Assembly (NCBI GenBank): GCA_020073465.1
Contig: JAIQFC010000003.1
Coordinates: 62,001-126,000, forward strand
Direction of reading: 5' to 3'
DNA: 64,000 nt
From: Terriglobia bacterium
GTDB lineage: Bacteria > Acidobacteriota > Terriglobia > Terriglobales > Acidobacteriaceae
Part shown: positions 26,010 through 33,793 of the stretch, piece by piece
How the letters are laid out: each line of letters starts with the position of its first letter
Numbering within the stretch: position 1 is the first letter of the stretch
The notes under the pieces: generated by a model
What the model was told of the DNA's origin: nothing
Databases searched by the model: none
The model's input: the letters and a program-made list of their open reading frames with translations, nothing else
Position numbers and translations under genes: made by a program

Positions 26010-26305
26010 GCCTGTCCTCCTGCTACTCTGGTCGCCTCTTCCCGCTTCGCCTCGGGGCCGTCCGCGCTCCCAAGGCTCGCCAGCAGCACCAGCGAAGAAG
26101 AAGTTCCGCCCACAAGAAATCGCGCCTTCTCAAACTCGACAATCGCAACGAAGCGTCGTTCGCCGAGGGGCACAGTTTCGGAAACGCGCAAGCGCCGTGG
26201 CGCACGCTGTCCCAGACTCGCCAATCGCGTCCACAGCGAGCGCGCCCGTCCCCACATCGCACCTCGCGCGGGAATGACAGCCTCCTCGGTGATCATGAGT
26301 TGCAT
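26006..26305 (-). CDS. fliO: FliO-like protein lacking a transmembrane segment
   Basis: FliO helps assemble the FliP ring. The 99-aa product has the cytoplasmic FliO domain (RRLRVSETVPLGERRFVAIV, KARFLVGGTSSSLVLLASL). The order fliN-fliO-fliP supports the call. The usual N-terminal membrane helix is missing, because the first 35 residues are polar and basic, and fliN ends only 22 bases upstream. Either this FliO is soluble or it anchors through partners. Confidence 0.75.
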   Translation of the reverse strand: MQLMITEEAVIPARGAMWGRARSLWTRLASLGQRAPRRLRVSETVPLGERRFVAIVEFEKARFLVGGTSSSLVLLASLGSADGPEAKREEATRVAGGQA

Positions 26306-26327
26306 CTCCTCGGTCCGCGTGGTTCCC

Positions 26328-26663
26328 TCACGCCAGTTCGGTTACCCTCACCGCCAGCCGGTTTCCAACCACCTCAAACTCGCTCCAGCCAATCAAGGTT
26401 CCGTTGATGCGAAGCGGCACATCCCGGGAAGCGTGCCAGTGGGTTCCAATCACCGATCCCACGCGCAGCTGCAGCAGGTCAGAAACCCTGAAGTTCGGCA
26501 TCGGAAGATCCACCGTGAGCTGGCAGGGCAGGCCGAGCACGGGCCTCCACCGGGCTTCGGCAAGATCCGCCTCGGGCGCACTCTTCGAAGGGAGGCTCGA
26601 GGCTGCGTTCACGGCCGCTCTCGCATTCGGTGACGATTGCTCGGTGCTGGCTGCGACTGACAT
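26328..26663 (-). CDS. fliN: Flagellar motor switch protein FliN (short form)
   Basis: A 111-aa protein with one SpoA domain from about residue 42 (VLGLPCQLTVDLPMPNFRVSDLLQLRVGSV, then VPLRINGTLIGWSEFEVVGNRLAVRVTEL) after a Ser/Ala-rich tail. It would form the lower C-ring and bind FliH. It lies between fliL and fliO. This is the second SpoA protein of the same transcription unit; the other is at 18243. Confidence 0.88.
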   Translation of the reverse strand: MSVAASTEQSSPNARAAVNAASSLPSKSAPEADLAEARWRPVLGLPCQLTVDLPMPNFRVSDLLQLRVGSVIGTHWHASRDVPLRINGTLIGWSEFEVVGNRLAVRVTELA

Positions 26664-26680
26664 ACGCCCATTCCCGGCCC

Positions 26681-27148
26681 TCAGCGTTGAATCAGAAATT
26701 CGGTGAAGTAGACTTCCTCGACTCCCAGACCGGGCAGGCGTTCCTGCAGGGCATGCAGCAGATCCTCTTTGAGCTTGTTCTTTCCCTTGGCGGTCAACAG
26801 ATCATCGACGCGTGCCAGGGCCAGCACGCCCAGGATGGTGTCCCGCACCTGCGCGACAGGCGGGCCACCCTCGCTCTTTCCCATTTCCTTGCTCAATCCC
26901 AGATCGATGCCTACGCGCAAGTAGGACCTTTGGTCAGGGTCAGCGAGGTTAAGCACGAAGGTATCGAGATGAAGCGTCGCCTGCACGCGGGGAGCATCTG
27001 TGGACTGTGTCTCGGGAACATTCCCCCGGCTGCTCCAAAGCCAGCCTCCTATAGCGACAACGATGAGAAGAGTGGCGGGAACGACAGTGAGCATTACCCG
27101 GTTGCGGCGAACCAGAGCCTCAGGGGCAGTTGTTGTTTCCTCGGGCAT
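26681..27148 (-). CDS. fliL: Flagellar basal body protein FliL
   Basis: FliL is a single-pass membrane protein that surrounds the stator. Residues ~18-40 form the transmembrane helix (VMLTVVPATLLIVVAIGGWLW). The periplasmic FliL domain follows (HLDTFVLNLADPDQRSYLRVGIDLGL, VRDTILGVLALARVDDLLT). The ATG at 27148 (MPEETTTAPEAL, 155 aa) is preferred because a sigma54-like element spans the upstream ATG at 27172. No good ribosome site precedes either. It leads the fliL-to-cheX operon. Confidence 0.88.
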   Translation of the reverse strand: MPEETTTAPEALVRRNRVMLTVVPATLLIVVAIGGWLWSSRGNVPETQSTDAPRVQATLHLDTFVLNLADPDQRSYLRVGIDLGLSKEMGKSEGGPPVAQVRDTILGVLALARVDDLLTAKGKNKLKEDLLHALQERLPGLGVEEVYFTEFLIQR

Positions 27149-27160
27149 ACGTCCGGGAAA

Positions 27161-27177
27161 AGCAATTCGCATGCCGC
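27161..27177 (-). promoter_or_regulatory. Candidate sigma54 promoter of fliL operon
   Basis: Minus strand GCGGCATGCGAATTGCT has GGCA at -24 and a full TTGCT at -12, with GG and GC ten bases apart. The expected start is about two bases before the ATG at 27148, so the message would have almost no leader. The position directly after the flgE hairpin suits a new transcription unit. Confidence 0.45.
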
Positions 27178-27339
27178 CGAATGAAACGAAAGGGAGGAAC
27201 AGGAATGCGTCATGGGAATTGACTGATCGCCTGCAGAATCAGCAGATGCGTGGCTGGCAGGGGCGCAAGCGAAACGGGCGCGCACAGAACGCAGGCGGCG
27301 CGACTCACAGTTTCTTAGGAAATGCTCATGAGAACCTTC

Positions 27340-27395
27340 ACAGGATCACCCGTTTCCGGCGACAGACAAATCCGCCGGAAACGGTGTGACCCTGT
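27340..27395 (-). terminator. Long hairpin after flgE
   Basis: Arms ACAGGATCACCCGTTTCCGGCG and CGCCGGAAACGGTGTGACCCTGT around an 11-base loop. There is one bulged base and one mismatch that becomes a wobble pair in one strand. It begins ten bases after the flgE stop. It is either a terminator or a 3' stabiliser for hook-protein mRNA; no T-run is seen. Confidence 0.65.
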
Positions 27396-27404
27396 CTTCC
27401 TCCT

Positions 27405-28643
27405 CTACTGCTTCAGGTTGATGGTCGCCTGCGTGATCTGGTCAAACGTCGATACGGCCTTGGCGTCAGCTTCGAATCCGCGTTGCGCCACGATCAGGTT
27501 TGCAAACTCGGTGGCGATGTCGACGTTGGACAGTTCCAGCGCTCCGCCCGACAGGGTTCCACGGCCACCCGTTCCCGGCGCTCCGGCGACCGCCTGGCCC
27601 GAAGCCAACGTGGGGCTGTAGTCGGTATTGCCCTCAAGTTGCAGACCGTCGTTGCTGGCGAAGGTTGCCAGCGCCAGTTGTCCCAGGGCTTGTGTCTTGC
27701 CGTTGCTGAACGAACCGGTGATGGTTCCATCCCCTCCGATCGAGAATTTCACTAGGGAGCCGCTGCCCGATCCAGTCTGGTTCGTCGACGACGTGCTGCT
27801 GGGAGCCGCGACCTGGGTGAGCAGGCCTGTGCCGTTGTTGTAAAGCTGCCAAGTGAATCCCAAGTTGGAAGCGCCATCGGCGAGGCCGCTCACGGTGATT
27901 CCGGCAACGTTGGCCGCAGGCGTCGTGAGGTTGCCATTGCTGTCGAAGGCGAGAGTTCCGTTGGTAACGACTGTGGGATTGCCGGTGGCGCCCACATCCG
28001 CTGCTGGAATTGTGACCGAGTAGTTCCAGGCCGCCGGACCCGTGTTCGTAAAAGTGAACGTCAGCACATGACTCGCACCGAGAGAATCGTAGACCGTGAT
28101 AGGGGTCGAGAACGTATCCCCGACGTTAGCGGCGGCATTCAAGTTGGTGGTCAGCTGAACATTAGTGGTCGGAGTGGGCGGGCTGATGGTACCTGTGCCC
28201 AATTGCAGGGGAACGATTCCAGCTCCGGTGTTCACGACGCCGTTGACGGCGGGATAACCGAGAACCTGCTGCCCCTGGCTGGTCACCAGGAAGCTGTTCG
28301 CGTCGAGGAAGAAATCGCCGGCACGGGTGTAGTTGATGACCCCGCTTGCATTCTGCACGGCGAAAAATCCCGCGCCCTGAATGGCGACGTCCGTGGCCAC
28401 GCCGGTAGCCTGCACGCTGCCTTGCGTAAACAGTGAGGGTATGGAGCTCACTTGCGTGCCGGCACCCAACTGGATTGGATTTCCCGACCCCGTTGTCCCA
28501 AGACTCTGATAGAAAAGATCGCTGAACAGCACGGCCTTGTCCTTATAGCCGGTGGTGTTCTGGTTGGAGAGGTTGTTGGCGATGGTCGACAGCGCCGTGG
28601 ACTCGGCGGTGAGCCCGGAAAGTGGAATCGAGAAATTTGGCAT
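27405..28643 (-). CDS. flgE: Flagellar hook protein FlgE
   Basis: Hook subunit. The 412-aa protein has the rod/hook N-terminus (STIANNLSNQNTTGYKDKAVLFSDLFYQ) and the FlgE-type block IQGAGFFAVQNASGVINYTRAGDFFLD. A variable Thr/Gly/Asn-rich middle contains the FlgE D2 segment around TVYDSLGASHVLTFTF. The C-terminal helix is SNVDIATEFANLIVAQRGFEADAKAVSTFDQI. It overlaps flgD by one base (TAATG). A long hairpin follows. Confidence 0.96.
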   Translation of the reverse strand: MPNFSIPLSGLTAESTALSTIANNLSNQNTTGYKDKAVLFSDLFYQSLGTTGSGNPIQLGAGTQVSSIPSLFTQGSVQATGVATDVAIQGAGFFAVQNASGVINYTRAGDFFLDANSFLVTSQGQQVLGYPAVNGVVNTGAGIVPLQLGTGTISPPTPTTNVQLTTNLNAAANVGDTFSTPITVYDSLGASHVLTFTFTNTGPAAWNYSVTIPAADVGATGNPTVVTNGTLAFDSNGNLTTPAANVAGITVSGLADGASNLGFTWQLYNNGTGLLTQVAAPSSTSSTNQTGSGSGSLVKFSIGGDGTITGSFSNGKTQALGQLALATFASNDGLQLEGNTDYSPTLASGQAVAGAPGTGGRGTLSGGALELSNVDIATEFANLIVAQRGFEADAKAVSTFDQITQATINLKQ

Positions 28644-29107
28644 TAGAATCCTCCTTGGAACTGGTTGAAATCTGCAGACTGGATCGGATGCATGGCTTCG
28701 TGATTCGAGGCAGGGGCAGGCGAGTTCGAAGTGGCTGCCGCAGGGATCGCCGCGCTCGTTCCTGCCGGGATCGAGGTGCGACGGCCGGAAGGAGAACCAT
28801 TAGAACCAGAACCCGATGTGGAACTGGAACTCGAGCTCCCTGATCCTGAACCGGTCGAACCGCTTCCGACGGTCTGCTGCAAGAGCTGGTAAATCGAGGT
28901 GACTGTGCTGAGTTCGCTGAACTGGGCCAGTTGTCCCACGAACTGCGCGGGGTCCATCGGATTCAGCGGACTCTGGTTCTTGAGCTGGGCCACCAGAAGT
29001 TGTAGAAACATGTTGTTCAAGCCCGCCGGATCAGTGGCTGATGGTGGGCTCGACGTCGTGGAATCCATGGCGTGCGGGGCGGCTGAAAGTATCGGGGCAG
29101 TACTCAT
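28643..29107 (-). CDS. flgD: Hook-capping scaffold protein FlgD (short)
   Basis: FlgD caps the growing hook. The 154-aa product has the conserved N-terminal region (NNMFLQLLVAQLKNQSPLNPMDPAQFVGQLAQFSELSTV). A pure Ser/Gly/Thr linker and an Ala/Pro-rich tail follow. The C-terminal tudor/FnIII-like domains of a typical ~220-aa FlgD are absent. It lies 15 bases after fliK and overlaps flgE. Confidence 0.88.
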   Translation of the reverse strand: MSTAPILSAAPHAMDSTTSSPPSATDPAGLNNMFLQLLVAQLKNQSPLNPMDPAQFVGQLAQFSELSTVTSIYQLLQQTVGSGSTGSGSGSSSSSSTSGSGSNGSPSGRRTSIPAGTSAAIPAAATSNSPAPASNHEAMHPIQSADFNQFQGGF

Positions 29108-29122
29108 GGCGAATGTTCTCCT

Positions 29123-31147
29123 TCATGCCAGAATGCTGAGGCCAGCGTGCCGGCGAGTTGTACTCGCCGGAGCTGGTGGCTCGGTAGATTCGTTGTTGCT
29201 GACATCGACAGCCAGGTGTTGGTCTCCTGCGGGCGTGGGAACAAAGCGGTGCTGCTGCTGCGAGTTGCCGCCCGATGAAGAGTTGTGATCAAACGCAAGC
29301 CCGTTCTGAAAGTTCACTTGATTGAGTTGCAGGTTTTGCTGCTGCAAGGTATGCGTGATTCCCGGGAGATCGGGTGCCAGCAAGGAATGCAGATCCCCCT
29401 TCTCGCTGCCAATCACAAGTCCGACATCGTTCGCGTGAACTGTCGTGTGCACTTCTACGTTGCCGAACGCGGAAGTGTTCAGCCCGATCCGCATCTCGGA
29501 GTGAGCTGCCTTGCTGAGCATTTGGGCGACTTGTACCGGGCCCACGCTGGGTGCAGTTAGTGCCGGGGCGGGCGATGGCGGTAAACCTGTGGCTCGTGCG
29601 GGGGAATCGCCAGGAGTTTGTTGGGACGGAGTTTGCTGAAGAGGCATTGCTTCAGCGGGAATTGCCTGTGCCAGTGGGACAGTGGACACCACCACCGCTG
29701 TTTCCGTCGCTGCCGGCTGGCCAGCCCCGATCTGCGGGCCATGCGAAGTCGAGATCTTCTGACCCGGTTGCTGTTCCGAGTCCGAAGCGGCGGCGGAAGG
29801 AGACTCTTTTGCGGATGAGCGATTCTGTGGCGTGAGGCCGGTGGGTGAAGGGTCTTGTCCGCCGCTCTCCGCATGCTTGTGGTTCCCTGAGATCGAGTTC
29901 ACAAATGGAGCAGGAGCGGTGGTCGCTGTTGGGACCAGATTCCCTGAAGAAAATGTCGCGGCCGGGCTGCCCCTGGAGGGAGGAGGATCGTGCGGGATCG
30001 CCGGGACTGATGCCATCGAACTCCTAGCCAACTCGGCCATTCGCGGCGGTACCTGCGCCGTAAGCACGTCTGACCCGGCTGAAGTGGGCCAGGATACAGC
30101 GAGACCTGTCTTGCTTCCGCTCGGCGCAATGCTGGGTGAGACCTCCGATGTTTCACTCGTTGAGTTGACGGGCGGCGCAGGGTCTGCAGTTACGGTTTCC
30201 CTCCCCGGGTTTGCCGGGTAGGCGTCGTCCACAACCTGAGGCCGGAGAGTGACTGCGGGAGCGTCCAACGCTGGCCTCTGCCCCTGGCTTGCAGAAGGTT
30301 GTCTGGCAGAAGCAGATTCCGCGGGGATGATGGGGCCTGCTACTTCACGGGTTGCGGCGTTGCTCGGCAGTACTGAGGGGATCACGAAGGTGCCCACCGC
30401 AGGTTCTGGTTGGGCTGACGGGATCGCTGGGTCTGTAGCGTTCGTCGTGTCGTATGTGGTGCCCGCGGGCTGCCCCTGGTTTCCGTCCGCGGCTCGCACG
30501 CTGTCCGGCAATCTTCGATCTTCAGGAATGGGGTTGGCTCGCAGTGCTTGTGGCGCGCTGTCCGGCACCGCAGCTTGGCCCGTTTCTTCTCCGGCATGGT
30601 TTGCCGAATCTGGTCGTTGCTGCGTAGGCGACGAGGAGTCTTGCGCAGTCGCGCCGCTGGTAGGTACGGTACTGAGAAAGCCGGCAAACTTGGTTCCTGG
30701 CATCTCGCTTGATCCACGGACCGCACTTCCGTTCCCAGCCACAGCCGGGACGTCCGCTCCCACCTGCAATCCCTGCGCGCTCGCTGGCAGGCTGGGGGAG
30801 TCGCCCGCGTCCACGGGTGAGACCAGAGGAGCGATCTCTGTAAACAGCTGCACGGGCATTGGGATCATGGCCGCGACGGCCGCCCCAGGTGCGGCCTCCG
30901 GCTTGTCCTTCTGAGCCTCTCGCTCTTTGCCGGGCTTTCCGAGAACGGCAGGCAGGCACGGGGCCGGCGTTGGATTAGCGATATTCGGCGTTTCAGGGTT
31001 GGGCGATGACGGCGGCGAATCCGAGGCAAGAGCCATGTTATACAGCGAAGCGAAAGCTCCCGCGCTGGATGGAGCGACATTCAGGAGATCTGGCAAACTA
31101 CTGGCCCGGTTCGCATCGATGTTGTTCGAAATGGCAATTCCAGCCAT
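29123..31147 (-). CDS. fliK: Flagellar hook-length control protein FliK
   Basis: FliK measures the hook and triggers the FlhB specificity switch. The long N-terminal region, about 550 residues of Pro/Ala/Ser-rich sequence, acts as a disordered ruler. The C-terminal Flg_hook domain (VAQMLSKAAHSEMRIGLNTSAFGNVEVHTTV, then ANDVGLVIGSEKGDLHSLLA) contacts FlhB. I take the ATG at 31147 (MAGIAISNNIDANR, 674 aa), since the predicted sigma54 start lies at the upstream ATG (31177). An AGGAG precedes it at a long 16-base spacing, so the start is not certain. It is first in fliK-flgD-flgE. Confidence 0.87.
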   Translation of the reverse strand: MAGIAISNNIDANRASSLPDLLNVAPSSAGAFASLYNMALASDSPPSSPNPETPNIANPTPAPCLPAVLGKPGKEREAQKDKPEAAPGAAVAAMIPMPVQLFTEIAPLVSPVDAGDSPSLPASAQGLQVGADVPAVAGNGSAVRGSSEMPGTKFAGFLSTVPTSGATAQDSSSPTQQRPDSANHAGEETGQAAVPDSAPQALRANPIPEDRRLPDSVRAADGNQGQPAGTTYDTTNATDPAIPSAQPEPAVGTFVIPSVLPSNAATREVAGPIIPAESASARQPSASQGQRPALDAPAVTLRPQVVDDAYPANPGRETVTADPAPPVNSTSETSEVSPSIAPSGSKTGLAVSWPTSAGSDVLTAQVPPRMAELARSSMASVPAIPHDPPPSRGSPAATFSSGNLVPTATTAPAPFVNSISGNHKHAESGGQDPSPTGLTPQNRSSAKESPSAAASDSEQQPGQKISTSHGPQIGAGQPAATETAVVVSTVPLAQAIPAEAMPLQQTPSQQTPGDSPARATGLPPSPAPALTAPSVGPVQVAQMLSKAAHSEMRIGLNTSAFGNVEVHTTVHANDVGLVIGSEKGDLHSLLAPDLPGITHTLQQQNLQLNQVNFQNGLAFDHNSSSGGNSQQQHRFVPTPAGDQHLAVDVSNNESTEPPAPASTTRRHAGLSILA

Positions 31148-31186
31148 GGTCGGCGGCGCAGCACTCCTGATTTGCATGATTTGGGA

Positions 31187-31203
31187 TGCATCTGACGGGC
31201 CAA
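31187..31203 (-). promoter_or_regulatory. Predicted sigma54 promoter of fliK-flgD-flgE
   Basis: Minus strand TTGGCCCGTCAGATGCA. The sigma54 consensus is YTGGCACGRNNNTTGCW. GG and GC are exactly ten bases apart, and TTGGC, CG and TGCA all match. Transcription would start near 31176. This gap of about 160 bases after fliJ otherwise holds only a short GCAAGGTC direct repeat. Confidence 0.6.
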
Positions 31204-31339
31204 GATCCAGACCATCGCCGACGAAAAAGATGAGAGAGGAAAAGCTGTTGAATCAAGGAATTCCAGATCTTGTCGATAGAATTACCGAAGAGCGTGAGTG
31301 TCGATCGTGGGCAAGGTCTGCCCATCTGCCCGGCAAGGT

Positions 31340-31786
31340 CTAGCCGCGCCGAAGATAGGCGCCACGCAAAAGGAACAGGTCATCGAGAGACCTCTGTTCC
31401 CGCCGGGCAGCTTCCCGCGTATATTCGCGAAGCTGCCGGTCACGAATGCTTTCCAGGGTCTGCCGTTTTCGGCGCTCCTGCTGAAAGATCGCTTGCTGCT
31501 GGTCCCGTAGATGTTGCAGACGCTGCAGAATGCCTTCCAGATCGCAGCGCTGAAGGGTAAGGGCTTCAGCCCAGCTCAACTCGAAGCGCAGCTCGGCTGC
31601 AGTCGTGCCCGCACCCAGTTGCTGCGACTGCAGAGCTCGAGCCTGCTGAAGTTGTATTTCAATCTGCTCGATCAAGTGGCGTGCCCGCAACACCTGCTGG
31701 TTGGCAGCACGTAAACGCAGTTCCTGCTGATGCTCGACGCTCTGACGGAAATGAAGCAAGGCCTGCAGTGGGAAGCGGAACGGCAT
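31340..31786 (-). CDS. fliJ: Flagellar export protein FliJ
   Basis: FliJ is the central stalk of the export ATPase and also shuttles chaperones. The start is MPFRFPLQALLHFRQ at 31786, the usual FliJ N-terminus, four bases after fliI; the track's earlier start lies inside fliI. The 148-aa protein is one long antiparallel coiled coil rich in Gln, Arg and Leu (LIEQIEIQLQQARALQSQQL, LRDQQQAIFQQERRKRQTLE). It is the last gene of its unit. Confidence 0.85.
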   Translation of the reverse strand: MPFRFPLQALLHFRQSVEHQQELRLRAANQQVLRARHLIEQIEIQLQQARALQSQQLGAGTTAAELRFELSWAEALTLQRCDLEGILQRLQHLRDQQQAIFQQERRKRQTLESIRDRQLREYTREAARREQRSLDDLFLLRGAYLRRG

Positions 31787-31790
31787 GTTC

Positions 31791-33104
31791 TTAGCCTGGC
31801 AGCGCCATGAGTTTTGCGATGGCATCGGTGAGAGGAGCGGCTTCGTCCGGCCTTTGCATGAGGAAGCGGTGCAATTCCGGAATCAGGTTCAGTGCCTTGT
31901 CCAGTGTCGGGTCACCTCCCTTTTGGTAGGCTCCAATGCGGATCAGGTCTTCCGACGCGGTGTAGGCCGCGAGCAGCCGTCGCAGGGTTTGCGCCTTCTC
32001 CAGATGCGAGGCGGAAGCCACCGCGGGCATCAGACGGCTGACGCTGTCGAGCACCGCAATAGGAGGATAGTGGCTGCGAACCGCCAGTTTCCGGTCCAGC
32101 ATCACATGCCCGTCCAGCAGGGCGCGAACTCCATCGACCAGGGGGTCCTGCTCATCGTCACCCTCCATCAGGACGGTATAAAAGGCGGTGATGCTGCCCT
32201 CGCCGAATTTGCCGGCGCGCTCGATCAGGCGTGCCAGCATGGCAAAGCAGGAAGGCGTGTAGCCTTTGGCGGTGGGAGGTTCTCCGGCGGCCAGGCCGAT
32301 TTCGCGCTGCGCCATAGCCAGACGGGTCAGTGAGTCTACGACCAGCAACACATTCTTGCCCTGGCCGCAAAAGTATTCGGCAACGGTAGTGGCAGCCAGC
32401 GCGGCGCGGATACGCAGGAGTGGAGACTGGTCGGAGGTGGAAACGACTACGACGGCCCGCTTCCGTCCCTCCTCGCCGAGTGCATGCTCGAGAAATTCGC
32501 GAACCTCACGTCCGCGTTCGCCCACCAGCCCCAGAACCGTGAGATCGGCGTTGGTGTTGCGCGCCATCATGCCGATCAGCGTGCTCTTGCCCACGCCGCT
32601 GCCTCCAAAGATTCCGACCCGCTGGCCGCGGCCGCAGGTGAGGAAAGCATCGACCGCGCGAATCCCGCACCCAATGGGCTCCGTGATCGGAACGCGTTCA
32701 AGAGGCAGCGGAGCCGCTGAATCCAGAGGTCGGTACTCCCGGCCGCGGTAAGGCCCAAGAAAATCCAAGTCCTGGCCACTGCCGTTGATCACGCGCCCCA
32801 GCATGTCGTCACTGACGCGCAGCGTGGCCCGCTCTCCCCAGGTCACCACGCGATCGCCATAGCGCACACCGCGAGGTGGTTCGAGGGGCATCGAGAGTAC
32901 GGTCGTCCCACGAAAGCCTACGATCTCACCCGCCAGCACCCGTCCATTCGCATCGATGACCCGACAAATCTCACCCACCGAGGAAAAGGGCCCAGCCGAC
33001 TCAATGAGGGAGCCAGCCACCTGCGTGACTCGTCCCTGCCAGCGCAGGGCGGAGCAGGTTTCCAGACGGGCCAGGTAGGGGGACAACGACGGTTCGTTGC
33101 TCAC
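31791..33104 (-). CDS. fliI: Flagellum-specific ATPase FliI
   Basis: Export ATPase related to the F1 beta subunit. The 437-aa protein has a Walker A loop GIFGGSGVGKSTLIGMM at about residues 165-180. The catalytic glutamate lies in LVGERGREVREFLEHAL, and Walker B is in NVLLVVDSLTRLAMAQREIGLAAGEPP. The family segment PSCFAMLARLIERAGKFGEGSITAFYTVL is present. It overlaps fliH by four bases. Confidence 0.97.
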   Translation of the reverse strand: MSNEPSLSPYLARLETCSALRWQGRVTQVAGSLIESAGPFSSVGEICRVIDANGRVLAGEIVGFRGTTVLSMPLEPPRGVRYGDRVVTWGERATLRVSDDMLGRVINGSGQDLDFLGPYRGREYRPLDSAAPLPLERVPITEPIGCGIRAVDAFLTCGRGQRVGIFGGSGVGKSTLIGMMARNTNADLTVLGLVGERGREVREFLEHALGEEGRKRAVVVVSTSDQSPLLRIRAALAATTVAEYFCGQGKNVLLVVDSLTRLAMAQREIGLAAGEPPTAKGYTPSCFAMLARLIERAGKFGEGSITAFYTVLMEGDDEQDPLVDGVRALLDGHVMLDRKLAVRSHYPPIAVLDSVSRLMPAVASASHLEKAQTLRRLLAAYTASEDLIRIGAYQKGGDPTLDKALNLIPELHRFLMQRPDEAAPLTDAIAKLMALPG

Positions 33105-33793
33105 AGGGTTTCCCGCGGACGCGCCGCCAGCAAGTCCGTCAGACCCTGCTCGATTTCCTTCAGTTGCACTTCGATTCCAAGCTCGGCCGTTCCCATCGAC
33201 GTCTTCAGGACACAGCGCTCCGGCTCGAGGGCGGGATCCTCGACAATCTCAGGAAGATCGCCGGGTTCCAGGTGCAACGCAAGGTAGCGGCGCCAGTCGG
33301 AAGCCTGCTGGGGATGCACCAGCAGCACCACGCCGGTGGCCCCCTCGATTTTTTCGAGGGCCACGCGCGCGATTCCTGCCAGCAACAGCGGATCGACCTG
33401 AGCCTCGCGGTGCAGGATCTTGCGGGCAATGCTCAACGCCAGCTGGACGACCTCGGCTTCCACCTTCTGGTAATAGGCAGCGCGATCGCGGGTAAAGTGC
33501 GCCAGCGCCTCCGCCAGGTTGGCGCGTTCCCGCACCAGTTGCTCCTCGAACCTGCTGTGCGCCTCGGCCACTCCTTCCTGGCGTCCCAACTCGCGGGCGC
33601 GCGCTTCCTGCGCCACCACATCTTCTTCGGCGGCAGCGTCATCGTAGAGATTTCCCGACACCGCGGAACTTCGAGAGCCGGCTCCCGGGGCTACTTCTTT
33701 GTAGGGAAACGCTGAAACCTCGGACGAGGTTGCAGCCGCCGGAGCGGCAACCAGCTGCTCCGGAAGTGGGGAGCGGCTAGGCGACGTACTCAT
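33101..33793 (-). CDS. fliH: Flagellar assembly protein FliH
   Basis: FliH regulates FliI and docks it to the C-ring. The 230-aa product has a variable N-terminus, then a charged helical stalk (RARELGRQEGVAEAHSRFEEQLVRERANLAEALAH). The C-terminal FliH/HrpE domain reads EVVQLALSIARKILHREAQVDPLLLAGIARVALEKI. The gene overlaps fliG by 17 bases and fliI by four. Confidence 0.92.
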   Translation of the reverse strand: MSTSPSRSPLPEQLVAAPAAATSSEVSAFPYKEVAPGAGSRSSAVSGNLYDDAAAEEDVVAQEARARELGRQEGVAEAHSRFEEQLVRERANLAEALAHFTRDRAAYYQKVEAEVVQLALSIARKILHREAQVDPLLLAGIARVALEKIEGATGVVLLVHPQQASDWRRYLALHLEPGDLPEIVEDPALEPERCVLKTSMGTAELGIEVQLKEIEQGLTDLLAARPRETL

